NCBI RefSeq assembly: GCF_018866325.1
Contig: NZ_CP076457.1
Span: 5,925,001 to 5,989,000 of the forward strand
Reading direction: 5' to 3'
From: Streptomyces sp. YPW6
Lineage (GTDB): Bacteria > Actinomycetota > Actinomycetes > Streptomycetales > Streptomycetaceae
Length of the DNA stretch: 64,000 nt
Positions 18,801-26,772 of the stretch are shown in pieces. The position numbers and the translations under genes were made by a program. Within the stretch, counting starts at the first letter, position 1; the number at the start of each line of letters is the position of its first letter. The notes under the pieces were generated by a model, which saw nothing but the letters and a program-made list of their open reading frames with translations, had not been told where the DNA came from and searched no databases.

Positions 18801-20050
18801 GCGTCCTCCAGGAGCCGCAGGGCCTCCGCCGTACCGACCGGTACCAGGCCGATCGCCGTGACCGCCATCGCCGCGGCCTCCGCGTCCAGTCGCATACCGC
18901 CCTCGGCCCACAGGGGCCAGGCGAGCGAGACGGTGCGTCCCCTGCGCTTCCCCCCGGCCACCTGCCGTGCGCGGCGTACGGCGAAGGCGTCCAGGTAGGC
19001 GTTGGCCGCGGCGTAGTCGCTCTGCCCGGTGTTGCCGACCGTGCCCACGACCGACGAGAAGAGGACGAAGACCCCCAGGTCGTCCTGCGCGGTGAGCTCG
19101 TCGAGCAGCGCCGTTCCGGTGGTCTTCGGCGCGAGCACCCGGAGGATCGACTCGTCCGCCTTGTCCGGGAGGAGCGCGTCCTCGATGAGTCCGGCCGTGT
19201 GCAGGACGCCGTCCAGCGGGCCGAAGCGCGACCGTGCCGTGCCCAGTGCGGCGTCCAGTGCGGCCCGGTCGGTGACGTCGGCCCGGACGTACAGTCCGTC
19301 GCCGCCCAGCGACCGCAGCTGCGAGCAGAGCCGCTCGTCCCGGGGCCCGGGAGCCGAACGGCTGATGAGCGTCACCTTCGCCCCGTACCGCTGCGCGAGG
19401 TGCACCGCGACCAGCCGGGCGATGGCCCCGGAGCCACCGGTGACCACATAGTGACCCCCCTGCGTGAAGCCGGGCCCCTCACCGCCGGAGCGTCCGGTCT
19501 CCGTGAAGCGCCGGACGCAGCGCCCCTCGCTCCCCAGGCGGATCTCCGCGTCGGCGCCGCCCGCCTCGGCGACCAGTGCCGCCAGGGACGGGTCGACCCC
19601 GTCGGCGAGTTCGACCCGCACGTGGCGGTAGCGGCCGGTCTCCCGGGCGACGGCGCGCCCGAAGGCGGCCACGGCGGCCTCGACCGGATCCTCGTGCTCG
19701 GCGGACGTGACGTGCAGGTGGGTGAGCGGGGGCAGCGCACCGACCGAGACGGCGCGGCCCAGCTCCGCGGGCAGCCGCTGAGCCACGGTCGCCGCCGCGT
19801 CCTCGGCACGCTCCGCGCCGCCGGTGAGACCCCGCCGGTCGACCAGGACCACGGGCCCGTCGGCGCCCGCCCGCTCCAGCAGGGCCCGCAGGTCGTCGGA
19901 GTTCCCGCGGCGGACCACGGGAGCCTCGGGGGCCTCCGGGACCTCACCGGGGGCGTACTCCACCGCGCGCAGGCTCAGCCACGGCTGCTCCTCGCCGGTG
20001 CCGGGCAGGGGCGGGGCGCCGGGGGGGTCCAGGACCAGGACCGTGGCCGG
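12857..20050 (-). CDS. Trans-AT polyketide synthase, second part of a frameshifted gene (KR-ACP-KS-KR-ACP-KS)
   Basis: This frame encodes KR (to about 18,750; Ser, Tyr, Lys present), ACP (about 18,660-18,430, GFNSVLL), KS (about 18,225-16,920, DTACSSS), KR (about 16,370-14,850; GGTAGLG, SVSA, GDYAGAN), ACP (about 14,690-14,460, GVDSILI) and KS (about 14,340-13,040), then a Pro/Ala tail. No good start codon with a ribosome site sits at its beginning. The KR structural half starts (ATVLVLD) exactly where the upstream open frame stops making sense, so I read this as the continuation of that protein after a -1 shift near 20,050. Joined, the protein would be about 4,320 residues. If it were translated separately, GTG at 19963 is a possible but weak start. 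The end given at 20050 is the inferred frame switch, not a start codon. Confidence 0.85.
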   Translation of the reverse strand, partial: PATVLVLDPPGAPPLPGTGEEQPWLSLRAVEYAPGEVPEAPEAPVVRRGNSDDLRALLERAGADGPVVLVDRRGLTGGAERAEDAAATVAQRLPAELGRAVSVGALPPLTHLHVTSAEHEDPVEAAVAAFGRAVARETGRYRHVRVELADGVDPSLAALVAEAGGADAEIRLGSEGRCVRRFTETGRSGGEGPGFTQGGHYVVTGGSGAIARLVAVHLAQRYGAKVTLISRSAPGPRDERLCSQLRSLGGDGLYVRADVTDRAALDAALGTARSRFGPLDGVLHTAGLIEDALLPDKADESILRVLAPKTTGTALLDELTAQDDLGVFVLFSSVVGTVGNTGQSDYAAANAYLDAFAVRRARQVAGGKRRGRTVSLAWPLWAEGGMRLDAEAAAMAVTAIGLVPVGTAEALRLLEDAVRSGEPRLYVSCAGADRTVTALGRAGLATPPGAGGPAPATPGDHTAEATPSAVRALVLARIAEVARVAPERLDPATELGAYGFNSVLLTTLANRLNDTFTTALTPVTFYEFPSADALTEHLLARRDMVVPTAAVPAAHAAPATDGAPAIATAPDAPPAAVLAAASVPAGADRSSRGAVHADAGRALTDAPDTEREAIAVVGLAGRFPGAPDAETFWQNLLAGRDLVTEVPAERWNWRSYEGDPRREPGTTDCRTGGFLDSVTAFDAAHFSLSPREVSLMDPQQRLFLETCWHALENAGYDPRSFAGTRTGVFAGATLHDYLDVLREHGTDVAGHTVTGNVHAIVANRVSYLLDLRGPSETVDTACSSSLVALHHALAALRAGECDAALVGGVNVVMTPTWYVSLSRGGMLSAGGRCHTFDSRADGYVRAEGVGAVLLKPLSRAIADGDTVHAVVRGSAVGHGGRAHSLTAPTPRGQADTIVAALRDAGADPASIGYIEAHGTGTRLGDPIEVQGLKQTFERAAGAEVPEGTTVLGALKASVGHLESAAGVAGLIAAVHALRDRTLPPVAGLGELNPYLELAGSPFRVLREAQPWTAPDGGPLRAGVSSFGFGGVNAHAVLEEPPAPPDRPAPEQAPQVLVLSARTRDQLRTQARRLCDFAAHADVRLDDLAWTSQTGRTPLAERLAVVASSLPELCERLEAYLGDTGEAGSPAAHLGGPHPNAAGAPPVRPADPADAAVRWAAGEAVDWTVLHHGPRRRIPFPGYPFDHRTEFGPSGVPAGADTGSGGMGSEGTAEEPGSAVAPATGAPAEADGAVPALLTRAWERAALPARSGPARKLLGVLVVGTRDTLGFAEAAAHAAGADKSGWVVVRERSLLPRLGPDEYDLDLSDHAAGRLVAEQLCERYGQLDAVVDLTDISDGPDDGAEVPPAREAARIGLLQELIRRSTAAGHELGVLQVTRGRQRLGNSRPRARGAAMAGLVRAVGAEYKAVRAASVDLDPLMTSPDEVLAALRAELGAASGTPADVCLRGPERYVPGPLRTAPTRPGRPSLDPERTYLVTGGTAGLGLAAAQRLVELGARRLALLGLRPLPPRDRWAGIAAGPDASRDLADPRTAELVRTVTALEDLGVRVDIHTGPLTDGAALEAFLGRVRSELGPVAGVLHCAGSVDRRHPAFVRRSPEAVAATWEPKVSGLRVLDELVSADRPDFFVLYASVSAVLPHLGVGLGDYAGANAHLEAYADERNAAEGPDGTRYLAVAWGSWTGLGMGEVTADAYRTAGFGALTREGGLGLLEQVVEGRIEGAVAAAVRPGAFPPAPGAAARPAQGPAGPSRDGHNTGDHGTDDLPDSSGGRTDEQKEHQVTTSDGAHGAAVRAAVEDFLLDLMAQELMLPKHAVTADASFADLGVDSILIAGMVGRLEELTDAPLDPSVVLENPTAARLSVFLTETFPEGVGRWAADRGAGRTPEPAAGTPVAPRPRPAAEAAAPPGPRPLAVIGMASRFPGAPDTDAYWKLLAEGRSAIGEVPASRWSTAELYAADQRPGRSLSRWGGFLDGIEDFDPEPFGIAPEDAAHVDPLIRLVLEMAEQTFRDAGYERSALAGSRTGVFAAAQTGAYASRIRVPHRNTVTGLNQNFAAAHLAQVYDLRGPHFVVDTACSSSLAALAMAEQSLRLGECDTALVAAADLLLDEMPFLKLSASGALSPGERCRVFDSGADGLVLGEGAGALLLKPLDRALADGDRVHAVVESAAVNNDGRTMGLTTPNPDAQEEVVRRAQELAGVAPSGIGYVEAHGTGTMIGDPMELRALTRAFGSDGGRHGYCAVGSVKSNIGHTLMAAGMAGLQKAVLALRHRLIPPTLHCETPNPRFDFGRSPFFPNTELRDFTPVDGVRRAGVSAFGFGGVNCHAILREPSAAELAGRPGERPSLPPAVFRRTRHWVDRDVPQPAPAPHPPSSASAPPLSPAPAAHTAAGRPILPLEELN

Positions 20051-23000
20051 GGCGCCGGCGCCGGCCGGCGCACGCCGGGGGCGGCTTCCCAGCGGGTGTC
20101 CACGCCGCGGCCGGCGCCTCGCTCGGCGCGGCCGGGTGTCGTCCGCCGCGGCCCCGGGGCCGGTGTCCGAGGCGGGAGGGCGGCCGACGGCAGCCAGTAC
20201 GGCACCCGCTCGAAGGGGTACGCGGGCAGCGGGGTGCGGCGTGCGGCGGGCAGCAGCGCGGCCCGGTCCAGCGGGGCGCCGTGCACCCACAGCCGTGCCA
20301 GCGCCGCCCACTCGCCCCGGGCGGCGAGCGACGCCAGGAACTCCCGGCCGCCCGTCAGGTCCTCGAAGAGCCCGGAGAGCGGTCCGCCGCGTGCCGGGCG
20401 TCCGCTGTGGACGCGGGACGACGCCTCCGCGCCGCCGTCCGCGATCTGCTCCAGCACACCGATGGCCGCCGCGTGGTCCGACGCCGTGAACGCGGCCCGC
20501 ACGTCGAGGGCTTCCCGTCCGACCCGCAGCGTGTGCGCCACGTCGGCGAGCCGGGCGTGCTGCCCCGGGCCGCGCAGATGGTCCGCCAGCCGGCGAGCGG
20601 ACTCCCGCAGGCGCTCGTCGGTGTGGGCCGACAGGGTGAAGAGCTCGGTACGCACCACGTCCTCCTCCGGTTCCGGGTGCGGCGTCGTGTAGGCCTCGAC
20701 GACCAGGTGGGCGTTCACCCCGCCCGCGCCGAAGGAGCTGACGCCGGCCCGCAGCGGCGGGACGCCGCCGTCGGCCTCCCGCCCGACCGGCTCCCACGGT
20801 GCGGCGGCGGCCTGGAGGCGGAACGGGCCGCCGTCCAGCTCGACGAAGGGGTTGGGGGTGCCGGCGTGCGGGGTGGGCGGCAGTGTCCGGTGCTTCAGCT
20901 GCAGCAGCACCTTCGTCAGACCGGCGATGCCGGCGGCGGGCTCCAGATGCCCGATGTTCGCCTTCACGCTGCCCAGCGCGCAGCTGCCCGCCTGCTCACG
21001 CGGCCCGAACGCCCGGGTCAGGGCCCGCACTTCGATCGGGTCGCCGAGCGACGTACCGCTGCCGTGCGCCTCCACGTAGCCGAGCGTCGCGGGAGCCACG
21101 CCCGCGCCGCGCAGCGCCGACGAGACGAGGGACGCCTGCGCCTCCGGGCTCGGCACGGTGAACCCGCTGGTGCGGCCGCCGGAGTTGACCGCGGTGCCGC
21201 GGATCAGGCCGTACACGTGGTCGCCGTCCGCCACCGCCCTGGAGAGAGGCTTCAGCAGAACCGCGCCCACGCCCTCGCCCATCACGAAGCCGTCGGCGCC
21301 GTCCGCGAACGGCCGGCAGGCCCCGGCCCTCGACAACATGCCCATCTGCGCGTACTGGATGTGGCGCACCGGATGCAGCACCAGGTTGACGCCACCGGCG
21401 ATCGCGGCCCCCACGTCGCCACGCCGGATGGCCTCGCACGCCAGGTGCAGGGCCACCCCCGAAGCGGAGCAGGCCGTGTCGACGACCATGCTGGGGCCGG
21501 TCAGGTCCAGGAAGTACGAGACCCGGTTGGCGATCGCGTAGGTGTCGGCGTACGGGTAGGGGGCGTGGCCTGCGGGTGCGCCGTTCGAGCTGAACGTGCG
21601 GTAGTCGTCGGCCATCGCGCCGACGTACACGCCCACGTCGCGGCCGAGGGTGTGGCGGTCGTACCCGGCGTCCTGGACGGCCTCCACCGCCGTCTGCAGG
21701 AACAGCCGCTGCTGGGGGTCCATCTGCTCGGCGTCGAGCGGGGCGATGCCGAAGTACAGCGCGTCGAAGTCGGCGACACCGTCCAGGAACGCGCCGATCC
21801 CGCTGTAGGTGCGGCCCTGCCCGCCCTCGGGGGCGTACACCGCGCCGTGGTCCCAGCGGTCGGCCGGGACCGGGCGGGCCACGCTGCGGCCGTCCAGGAT
21901 GTTCTGCCACAGCTCGTCGAGACTGTCGGCTCCGGGGTAGTGCCCGGCCAGGCCGACCACCGCGACCGGGTCGTCCTCGGGCACGGCCGGGGAACCCTCC
22001 GCGGAGGAGGGGCCGCTGCCGGCCGCCACGGGAAGCGGCGGCGGGGGTGACGGTTCCGCCTCGGCGCCGTCGGGCGCGGACCGTGGCTCCCGCGGCCCCG
22101 TGGGGCCGTCGCCGTCCGCGTCCTCGCCCGCCAGGGCCGCGGCGATGTCGCCGAGCGTCCGGTGTTCGAAGAACAAGGTCTTGGGCAGTCGTCCGTACCG
22201 CTTCTCCAGACGGATGATGGCGTCCACCACGGCCAGGGAGGTCATCCGGATCGCTTCGAGCGGCGTGTGCGGCCCGATGTCCGTCAGCGGCAGCCCCAGG
22301 ACGTCGCCGACGACGGTGCGGACGGTCTCGTGGGCCTCGGCCAGGGTGCCGCCGGCGGGTGCCGCGGGCGCGGGCGCCGTCGGGAGCGCGGCCCCGGTCA
22401 GCCGTGCGGAGGGCTGGGTCGCCCGCAGAACGGTCGACAGCGGGTCGCTGTCCTGGGCCAGCTCGGCCAGCGCCTGCCGCCGTACGGTCTCGCGCACGCC
22501 CGTCTCCGGCCGCGTGCCCGCCGGTCGCGCGGCGGGCCGGGCGGCCCCGTCGTCGTCGGCCTGCGGCTCCTCCGGTTCGAACGTCACCGACGCGACCGCG
22601 GACATCGGCGCCCGGTAGACGACGCCCTGGTCCTCGTGGTCCCCGTCCGCCCCGGCGAACGCGCCGAGCGCCGAGTCGAAGAAGCGCCGCACCGGGCTGT
22701 TGCGCTCGCTGGCGACGTACGGCGCGACGAGCTCGCCGACTCCGGCGTCCGCCAGCTCGGCCGCGACGGCGGACAGGAAGGCGTGCTCCACGCCGCGGCC
22801 CAGCACACGGCAGCTCATCAGGAACGTGTCGAGCGTCGCCGAGGCCCCCTCGGGGTCCTCCCGGGTGATCGCGAGGCCGACGAGGCCGTAGTCACCGAAG
22901 CGGTCCTTCGCGTGGGCGGTGCGGACGCGCACCTTCGGGTCGGACAGCAGCGCCTGGATCGCCGGCTCGCCGCGCCGGACCGTCGACAGGTTGAACTGAT

Positions 23001-25827
23001 TGGTTCGGTAGGTCAGTTGGGAGACACGCGGGCGCTGCTCGGGTGTGGGCGGCGCGACGTCGACGGACAGTTCGAGGCCGTTGATGAAGTCCGTGAGGGA
23101 GGCCGAGCTGCGGCGCATCGCGTCGCGGTCGCTCCGCGCACGGTAGAAGTCGGTACGCCGGCGGTCCTCGTCGGTGACGGTGAGCCGGTCGAGGGACCAG
23201 ATCCGGTCCAGGAAGCCGGGAACGTCCTCGCTGTCCACCGGCAGTTGCAGCGCCAGCACCTCGGGGTGCGCCGCGCGGACCGCGGCGACTTCCACCGGGT
23301 TGTCGTCGAGGAAGACGAAACTGTCCAGCCCCAGGTCGAGTTCGGCGGCGAGCGCCGCGATGTTCAGCGGCTTCGGCTCCCAGTTCACCCGCCGCGCGGT
23401 GAGGTGCTCGGGCCGCAGCGGCATGTCGTCGCGCACGGCGAAGACCTCGGCGACGTCCGCCTCCTCGTTCTTGCTGGCGAGGCAGAGCAGCACGCCTTCC
23501 CGCTGGCGGGCGACCGCCCACTCCTGGACGGCCAGATGAGCGGCGTCGAGCCGGATCCCCCGGGGCCCGTCCTCTCCGACGACGCCGCCCCACAGGGTGT
23601 TGTCGCAGTCGAGGACGATCACCTTCGAGGGAGACGTCAGCGCGGTGTGCGCGGCACGCGCCACGCCCGCCGCCAGGGCGACACAGCCCTCCTGCGTGAA
23701 GGGGATGTGGGCCGCCTCGTCGCGGGCCGCGTCGTAGTGGTCCCGGCCGGCCGGGACGATGCCGCCCGCCCAGCGCTCCCGGCCCAGGACGTGGACACCG
23801 GAGACGCCGGCCAGGGCCCGGACGATCAGCTCCTCGGCGGAGGTCAGCTCGCTGTCCCTGCCCCGGCCGTCCCGGTTCGCCGGGGACGGCGGACACAGCG
23901 ACACGAGCACGGGCACCGGGCTGCGGCCCGCGTGCGCCCGCACCGCGTCGGCGAACTCCTCGGCGGTACGGGCGCTCTCCCCGGCCGGCCAGTCCTCACT
24001 GCGTACGAGCACGGTCTTGAGACCGGTGTCGACGGACGCGAACACCCCTTCCGGGGCGAGCAGTTCCTGGAAGACCTGCCCGTAGTCGGCGGCCGCCACC
24101 CGCAGGCCGAGGCCCAGCCGGTCGCACCAGTGCTGCAAGGGGAGGAGCAGGGGGTCGAGCGTGAAGGTCGCGGCCACGGCGAGGGTGGCCGGGCGCCGGC
24201 CGTCGGGCTCGTCGACGGCTTCGGCCGCCGCCCCGGGTGAGGGCACGACCGGGGCCGCTCCGCCCCGCGGTCCGGGAAGCGCGCTCCCCGCCTCCGGGAC
24301 CTCCTCGCCCTCCTCCGTGAAGGAGAGGACGCCCACCCGGCCCGGCGCGGCGGGCGACGCGGCGGCCCGGACCACCGCGGCGGCCACCGGCTCCACCGCG
24401 GCGCCGCGGTCGCCGCCCAGCGGCGTGGCGGTCATGGCGGTACGCAGCCGGGGCGGACGGGCGATGGTCCACGACGCCCCGGTGTGCTCGACGGCAGCCG
24501 CGCGCACGAGCCCCTCGACGGCGGACTTCGCGGTCACGTACGCCGACCAGCCCGGCTGCGGGGCGGCCGTCCAGGCGCTGGACACGGCGACCACGCGGCC
24601 GCCGCGTCCGGCCACCTCGGCGGCGACGGCGGCGAGGGGCTCGCGGGCGAGAGCCACCGCGCGGGCCACATGGTCGGCGGCCCGCCGGGAGGCCGTCGGC
24701 TCCAGTGGCAACTCCGCCGGAGTGGGGCACGCGTTGAGTACGAGAAGGTCGAGACCGCCGCGCTCCTCCCGGATGCGCCGCAGGACGTCCGCGGCCCACG
24801 ACGGGTCACCCGCGTCGCCGGGCGCCGGATGGATCCGTCCCCCCGCCGTACCGAGTCGGCCGGCCAGCGCGGCCGCGTCCTCGGCGCTGCGGTGGAACCC
24901 CGCGTACACCTCTGCGCCCTGCAGGGCGAGCGCCTGGGTGATCGCGGCGCCCAGCCCCCGGCTGGCGCCGACGACCAGGGCCGTGCGCCCGGCGAGCGGC
25001 TCGCCGTCCGGCAGCAGCCCGGTCAGCGCCGTGACGTCGCAGGCGGCGACCTCGGCGCGGTGGAAGGCGCGCACCTGCGCGCGGGCGCGCACGCCCAGCG
25101 CGGTGGCGGTGCCCTCCAGACGCAGCATCCGGAACCGCTCCTGCACGTCGGCGACTTCGGCGTGCGCGGTGAAGGGGCCGGTGCCGGCCGTGTCCTCGAA
25201 GTCCACCGTGCAGTCGGACAGCAGCGCGGCCCGGCCGGGGGCCTCCATGCCGACCAGGTAGCTGATCCAGGCCAGCACGCCCACCGGGACGGGGCCGAAA
25301 CCCCGCTCACGCAGCCCGAGCCGCTCCACCAGATCCTCGACCGCCTCCCAGCGGGGGGCGTAGCCCTCACCGATGACCAGTCCCGGGGTGAACGCGTCGA
25401 GGTCGGCGTCGCGCGGCTGTCCGGCCGGCGCGGACGCGGCGTTCTCCGGAACCGCTCCCGCGTCGGCGCCGGGGCCCTCGCGGAACTCCGCGGTCACCTC
25501 CAGGAGCGTGCGGGCGCCGTCCCGCAGCCGGACCACCGCGCGGGCGGCGGAGTCCTCGGCCACCTCGCAGGTGTAGTCCTGGTCGGCGTGGACGGGAGAC
25601 TGGAACCGCGCCGTGATCCGGACCGGGCTCCGGCCCGGACGCGGTGCGAGACCGGACAGGGCGACCAGGGCGCCGAGCACCCCGTAGACGACGGGCTCAC
25701 CGAACGCGGTGCGCCGTGCGTAACCCGCGTCGACGTGCAACGGATTGTCATCGGCACTCGCATGCCGGAACTTCTCGACCACGGCGGCTGTGGCCCGCAC
25801 CCGGGTCGGCGTCGTGTGGACTTCCAT
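19975..25827 (-). CDS. Trans-AT polyketide synthase, first part: MaoC-SDR-FkbH-ACP-KS loading and first condensation
   Basis: ATG at 25827 is preceded by a GAGAGG ribosome site; the longer in-frame GTG at 25860 is not favoured. Domains: MaoC-type double hot-dog hydratase (about 1-280; catalytic Asp and His in DDNPLH), SDR reductase (about 270-505; GASRGLG, Ser and YVTAK), FkbH (about 555-1080; HAD motif DCDNT, SKN), ACP (about 1160-1230; Ser in RMTSL) and KS (about 1280-1710; DTACSAS). FkbH domains load a glyceryl unit from 1,3-bisphosphoglycerate onto ACP. A hydratase plus reductase beside it suggests conversion to a lactyl starter, as proposed for bryostatin. Past about 20,050 this frame turns into Arg/Pro/Trp-rich nonsense before its stop at 19975, pointing to a frameshift into the next entry. 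Confidence 0.9.
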   Translation of the reverse strand: MEVHTTPTRVRATAAVVEKFRHASADDNPLHVDAGYARRTAFGEPVVYGVLGALVALSGLAPRPGRSPVRITARFQSPVHADQDYTCEVAEDSAARAVVRLRDGARTLLEVTAEFREGPGADAGAVPENAASAPAGQPRDADLDAFTPGLVIGEGYAPRWEAVEDLVERLGLRERGFGPVPVGVLAWISYLVGMEAPGRAALLSDCTVDFEDTAGTGPFTAHAEVADVQERFRMLRLEGTATALGVRARAQVRAFHRAEVAACDVTALTGLLPDGEPLAGRTALVVGASRGLGAAITQALALQGAEVYAGFHRSAEDAAALAGRLGTAGGRIHPAPGDAGDPSWAADVLRRIREERGGLDLLVLNACPTPAELPLEPTASRRAADHVARAVALAREPLAAVAAEVAGRGGRVVAVSSAWTAAPQPGWSAYVTAKSAVEGLVRAAAVEHTGASWTIARPPRLRTAMTATPLGGDRGAAVEPVAAAVVRAAASPAAPGRVGVLSFTEEGEEVPEAGSALPGPRGGAAPVVPSPGAAAEAVDEPDGRRPATLAVAATFTLDPLLLPLQHWCDRLGLGLRVAAADYGQVFQELLAPEGVFASVDTGLKTVLVRSEDWPAGESARTAEEFADAVRAHAGRSPVPVLVSLCPPSPANRDGRGRDSELTSAEELIVRALAGVSGVHVLGRERWAGGIVPAGRDHYDAARDEAAHIPFTQEGCVALAAGVARAAHTALTSPSKVIVLDCDNTLWGGVVGEDGPRGIRLDAAHLAVQEWAVARQREGVLLCLASKNEEADVAEVFAVRDDMPLRPEHLTARRVNWEPKPLNIAALAAELDLGLDSFVFLDDNPVEVAAVRAAHPEVLALQLPVDSEDVPGFLDRIWSLDRLTVTDEDRRRTDFYRARSDRDAMRRSSASLTDFINGLELSVDVAPPTPEQRPRVSQLTYRTNQFNLSTVRRGEPAIQALLSDPKVRVRTAHAKDRFGDYGLVGLAITREDPEGASATLDTFLMSCRVLGRGVEHAFLSAVAAELADAGVGELVAPYVASERNSPVRRFFDSALGAFAGADGDHEDQGVVYRAPMSAVASVTFEPEEPQADDDGAARPAARPAGTRPETGVRETVRRQALAELAQDSDPLSTVLRATQPSARLTGAALPTAPAPAAPAGGTLAEAHETVRTVVGDVLGLPLTDIGPHTPLEAIRMTSLAVVDAIIRLEKRYGRLPKTLFFEHRTLGDIAAALAGEDADGDGPTGPREPRSAPDGAEAEPSPPPPLPVAAGSGPSSAEGSPAVPEDDPVAVVGLAGHYPGADSLDELWQNILDGRSVARPVPADRWDHGAVYAPEGGQGRTYSGIGAFLDGVADFDALYFGIAPLDAEQMDPQQRLFLQTAVEAVQDAGYDRHTLGRDVGVYVGAMADDYRTFSSNGAPAGHAPYPYADTYAIANRVSYFLDLTGPSMVVDTACSASGVALHLACEAIRRGDVGAAIAGGVNLVLHPVRHIQYAQMGMLSRAGACRPFADGADGFVMGEGVGAVLLKPLSRAVADGDHVYGLIRGTAVNSGGRTSGFTVPSPEAQASLVSSALRGAGVAPATLGYVEAHGSGTSLGDPIEVRALTRAFGPREQAGSCALGSVKANIGHLEPAAGIAGLTKVLLQLKHRTLPPTPHAGTPNPFVELDGGPFRLQAAAAPWEPVGREADGGVPPLRAGVSSFGAGGVNAHLVVEAYTTPHPEPEEDVVRTELFTLSAHTDERLRESARRLADHLRGPGQHARLADVAHTLRVGREALDVRAAFTASDHAAAIGVLEQIADGGAEASSRVHSGRPARGGPLSGLFEDLTGGREFLASLAARGEWAALARLWVHGAPLDRAALLPAARRTPLPAYPFERVPYWLPSAALPPRTPAPGPRRTTPGRAERGAGRGVDTRWEAAPGVRRPAPAPRPRSWSWTPPAPRPCPAPARSSRG
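20045..20060 (-). other. Apparent -1 frameshift inside a PKS gene
   Basis: On the minus strand the first frame reads DTRWEAAPGVRRPAPAP and then becomes low-complexity. The second frame picks up with ATVLVLDPPGAP, the usual start of a KR structural subdomain. The switch falls in a run of four C (G on the plus strand, 20049-20052). One extra C there would restore a single frame. It may be a sequencing or assembly error in a homopolymer or a real mutation. Confidence 0.75.
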
Positions 25828-25856
25828 GATCGCCTCTCGACTCAATGCTCGTGGGG

Positions 25857-26723
25857 TCACGCGGTGGGGGACAGCGCTCGGCGGGCTGCTCTGATCTGGG
25901 CGACGAGACCGGTCAGCACCTGGCCGGGCCCGAGCTCCCGGATCTCCGCGTCCGGGTGGCCGAGCAGGTACTCCACGCTCTCGGACCAGCGCACGGGCGA
26001 GGCGATCTGACGGGAGAGCAGACCGGCCGGCTCATCGGGTCCGTAGGGCCGTGCGGTCACGTTCGAGACCACCTCGATACGCGGCGGTCCGAGCCGGTAC
26101 TGGGCGAGGAAGGCGCCGAACTCCTCGGCCGCGTCCGCCATGTACCGGGAGTGGAAGGCGCCGCCGACCTTGAGCGGGACGACCGCCCCGGCCTCGTCGC
26201 CGAACGCGGCGGCGAGCCCCTTGAGCTGGTCGGCCGGGCCGGCGACGACGGTCTGGCCGGGAGCGTTGAGGTTGGCGATGTCGACCCCGGGCGCGTGCCG
26301 GGCGAGGACTTCGCGGATCCGCTCGGGTTCCGCGCCCATCACGGCCGCCATGCCGCCCGCTGGCGCCTGCGCCATCAGCTCGCCGCGCCGGACGACGATT
26401 TCGAGCCCGGTGAGGAAGTCGAAAGCGCCGGCCGCGAAGAGCGCCACGTACTCGCCCAGGCTGTGGCCGGCGACGGCGTCGGGCACCTGCCCGGTCGTCC
26501 GTACGGCGTCCAGGTAGGACAGCGCGCCCACGACGTACATCGCGGTCTGGGTGTTGCGGGTGTCGGTCAGCTCCTCGGCGGAGCCGTTGAGGCACAGGTC
26601 CGTGATCGACCGCCCGAGCACCGAGTCGGCCTGCCGCACCAGGTGCGGGAACCGGGGGAACAGGTCCTTGCCGATGCCGGGGCGGTGAGAGCCCTGGCCG
26701 GGGAACACGTGGATGAGCGTCAT
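25857..26723 (-). CDS. Stand-alone malonyl-CoA:ACP acyltransferase (trans-AT)
   Basis: A 288-residue single-domain acyltransferase of the FabD type. It shows the N-terminal FPGQGS, the nucleophile motif GHSLGEY and, near residue 190, GAFHS, which in this family marks malonyl specificity. The C-terminal half ends without extra domains. Since none of the neighbouring synthase modules contains an AT, this enzyme is the obvious supplier of malonyl extender units to all ACPs. It sits 29 nt upstream of the first synthase and 49 nt downstream of the trans-enoylreductase, in the same direction, so the set is probably one operon. A primary-metabolism FabD is unlikely here because there are no other fatty-acid genes. 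Confidence 0.93.
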   Translation of the reverse strand: MTLIHVFPGQGSHRPGIGKDLFPRFPHLVRQADSVLGRSITDLCLNGSAEELTDTRNTQTAMYVVGALSYLDAVRTTGQVPDAVAGHSLGEYVALFAAGAFDFLTGLEIVVRRGELMAQAPAGGMAAVMGAEPERIREVLARHAPGVDIANLNAPGQTVVAGPADQLKGLAAAFGDEAGAVVPLKVGGAFHSRYMADAAEEFGAFLAQYRLGPPRIEVVSNVTARPYGPDEPAGLLSRQIASPVRWSESVEYLLGHPDAEIRELGPGQVLTGLVAQIRAARRALSPTA

Positions 26724-26772
26724 GTCCTGGGTCTCCGATGGGACGGGGGCGGGCCGGGCGGGTGTCCGGCGG

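Noticed and set aside
20060-20797. An ATG at 20797 as start of the second PKS frame
   Set aside because: From 20797 to about 20,060 that frame is a shadow of the KS C-terminus and linker; meaningful sequence begins only at the KR.
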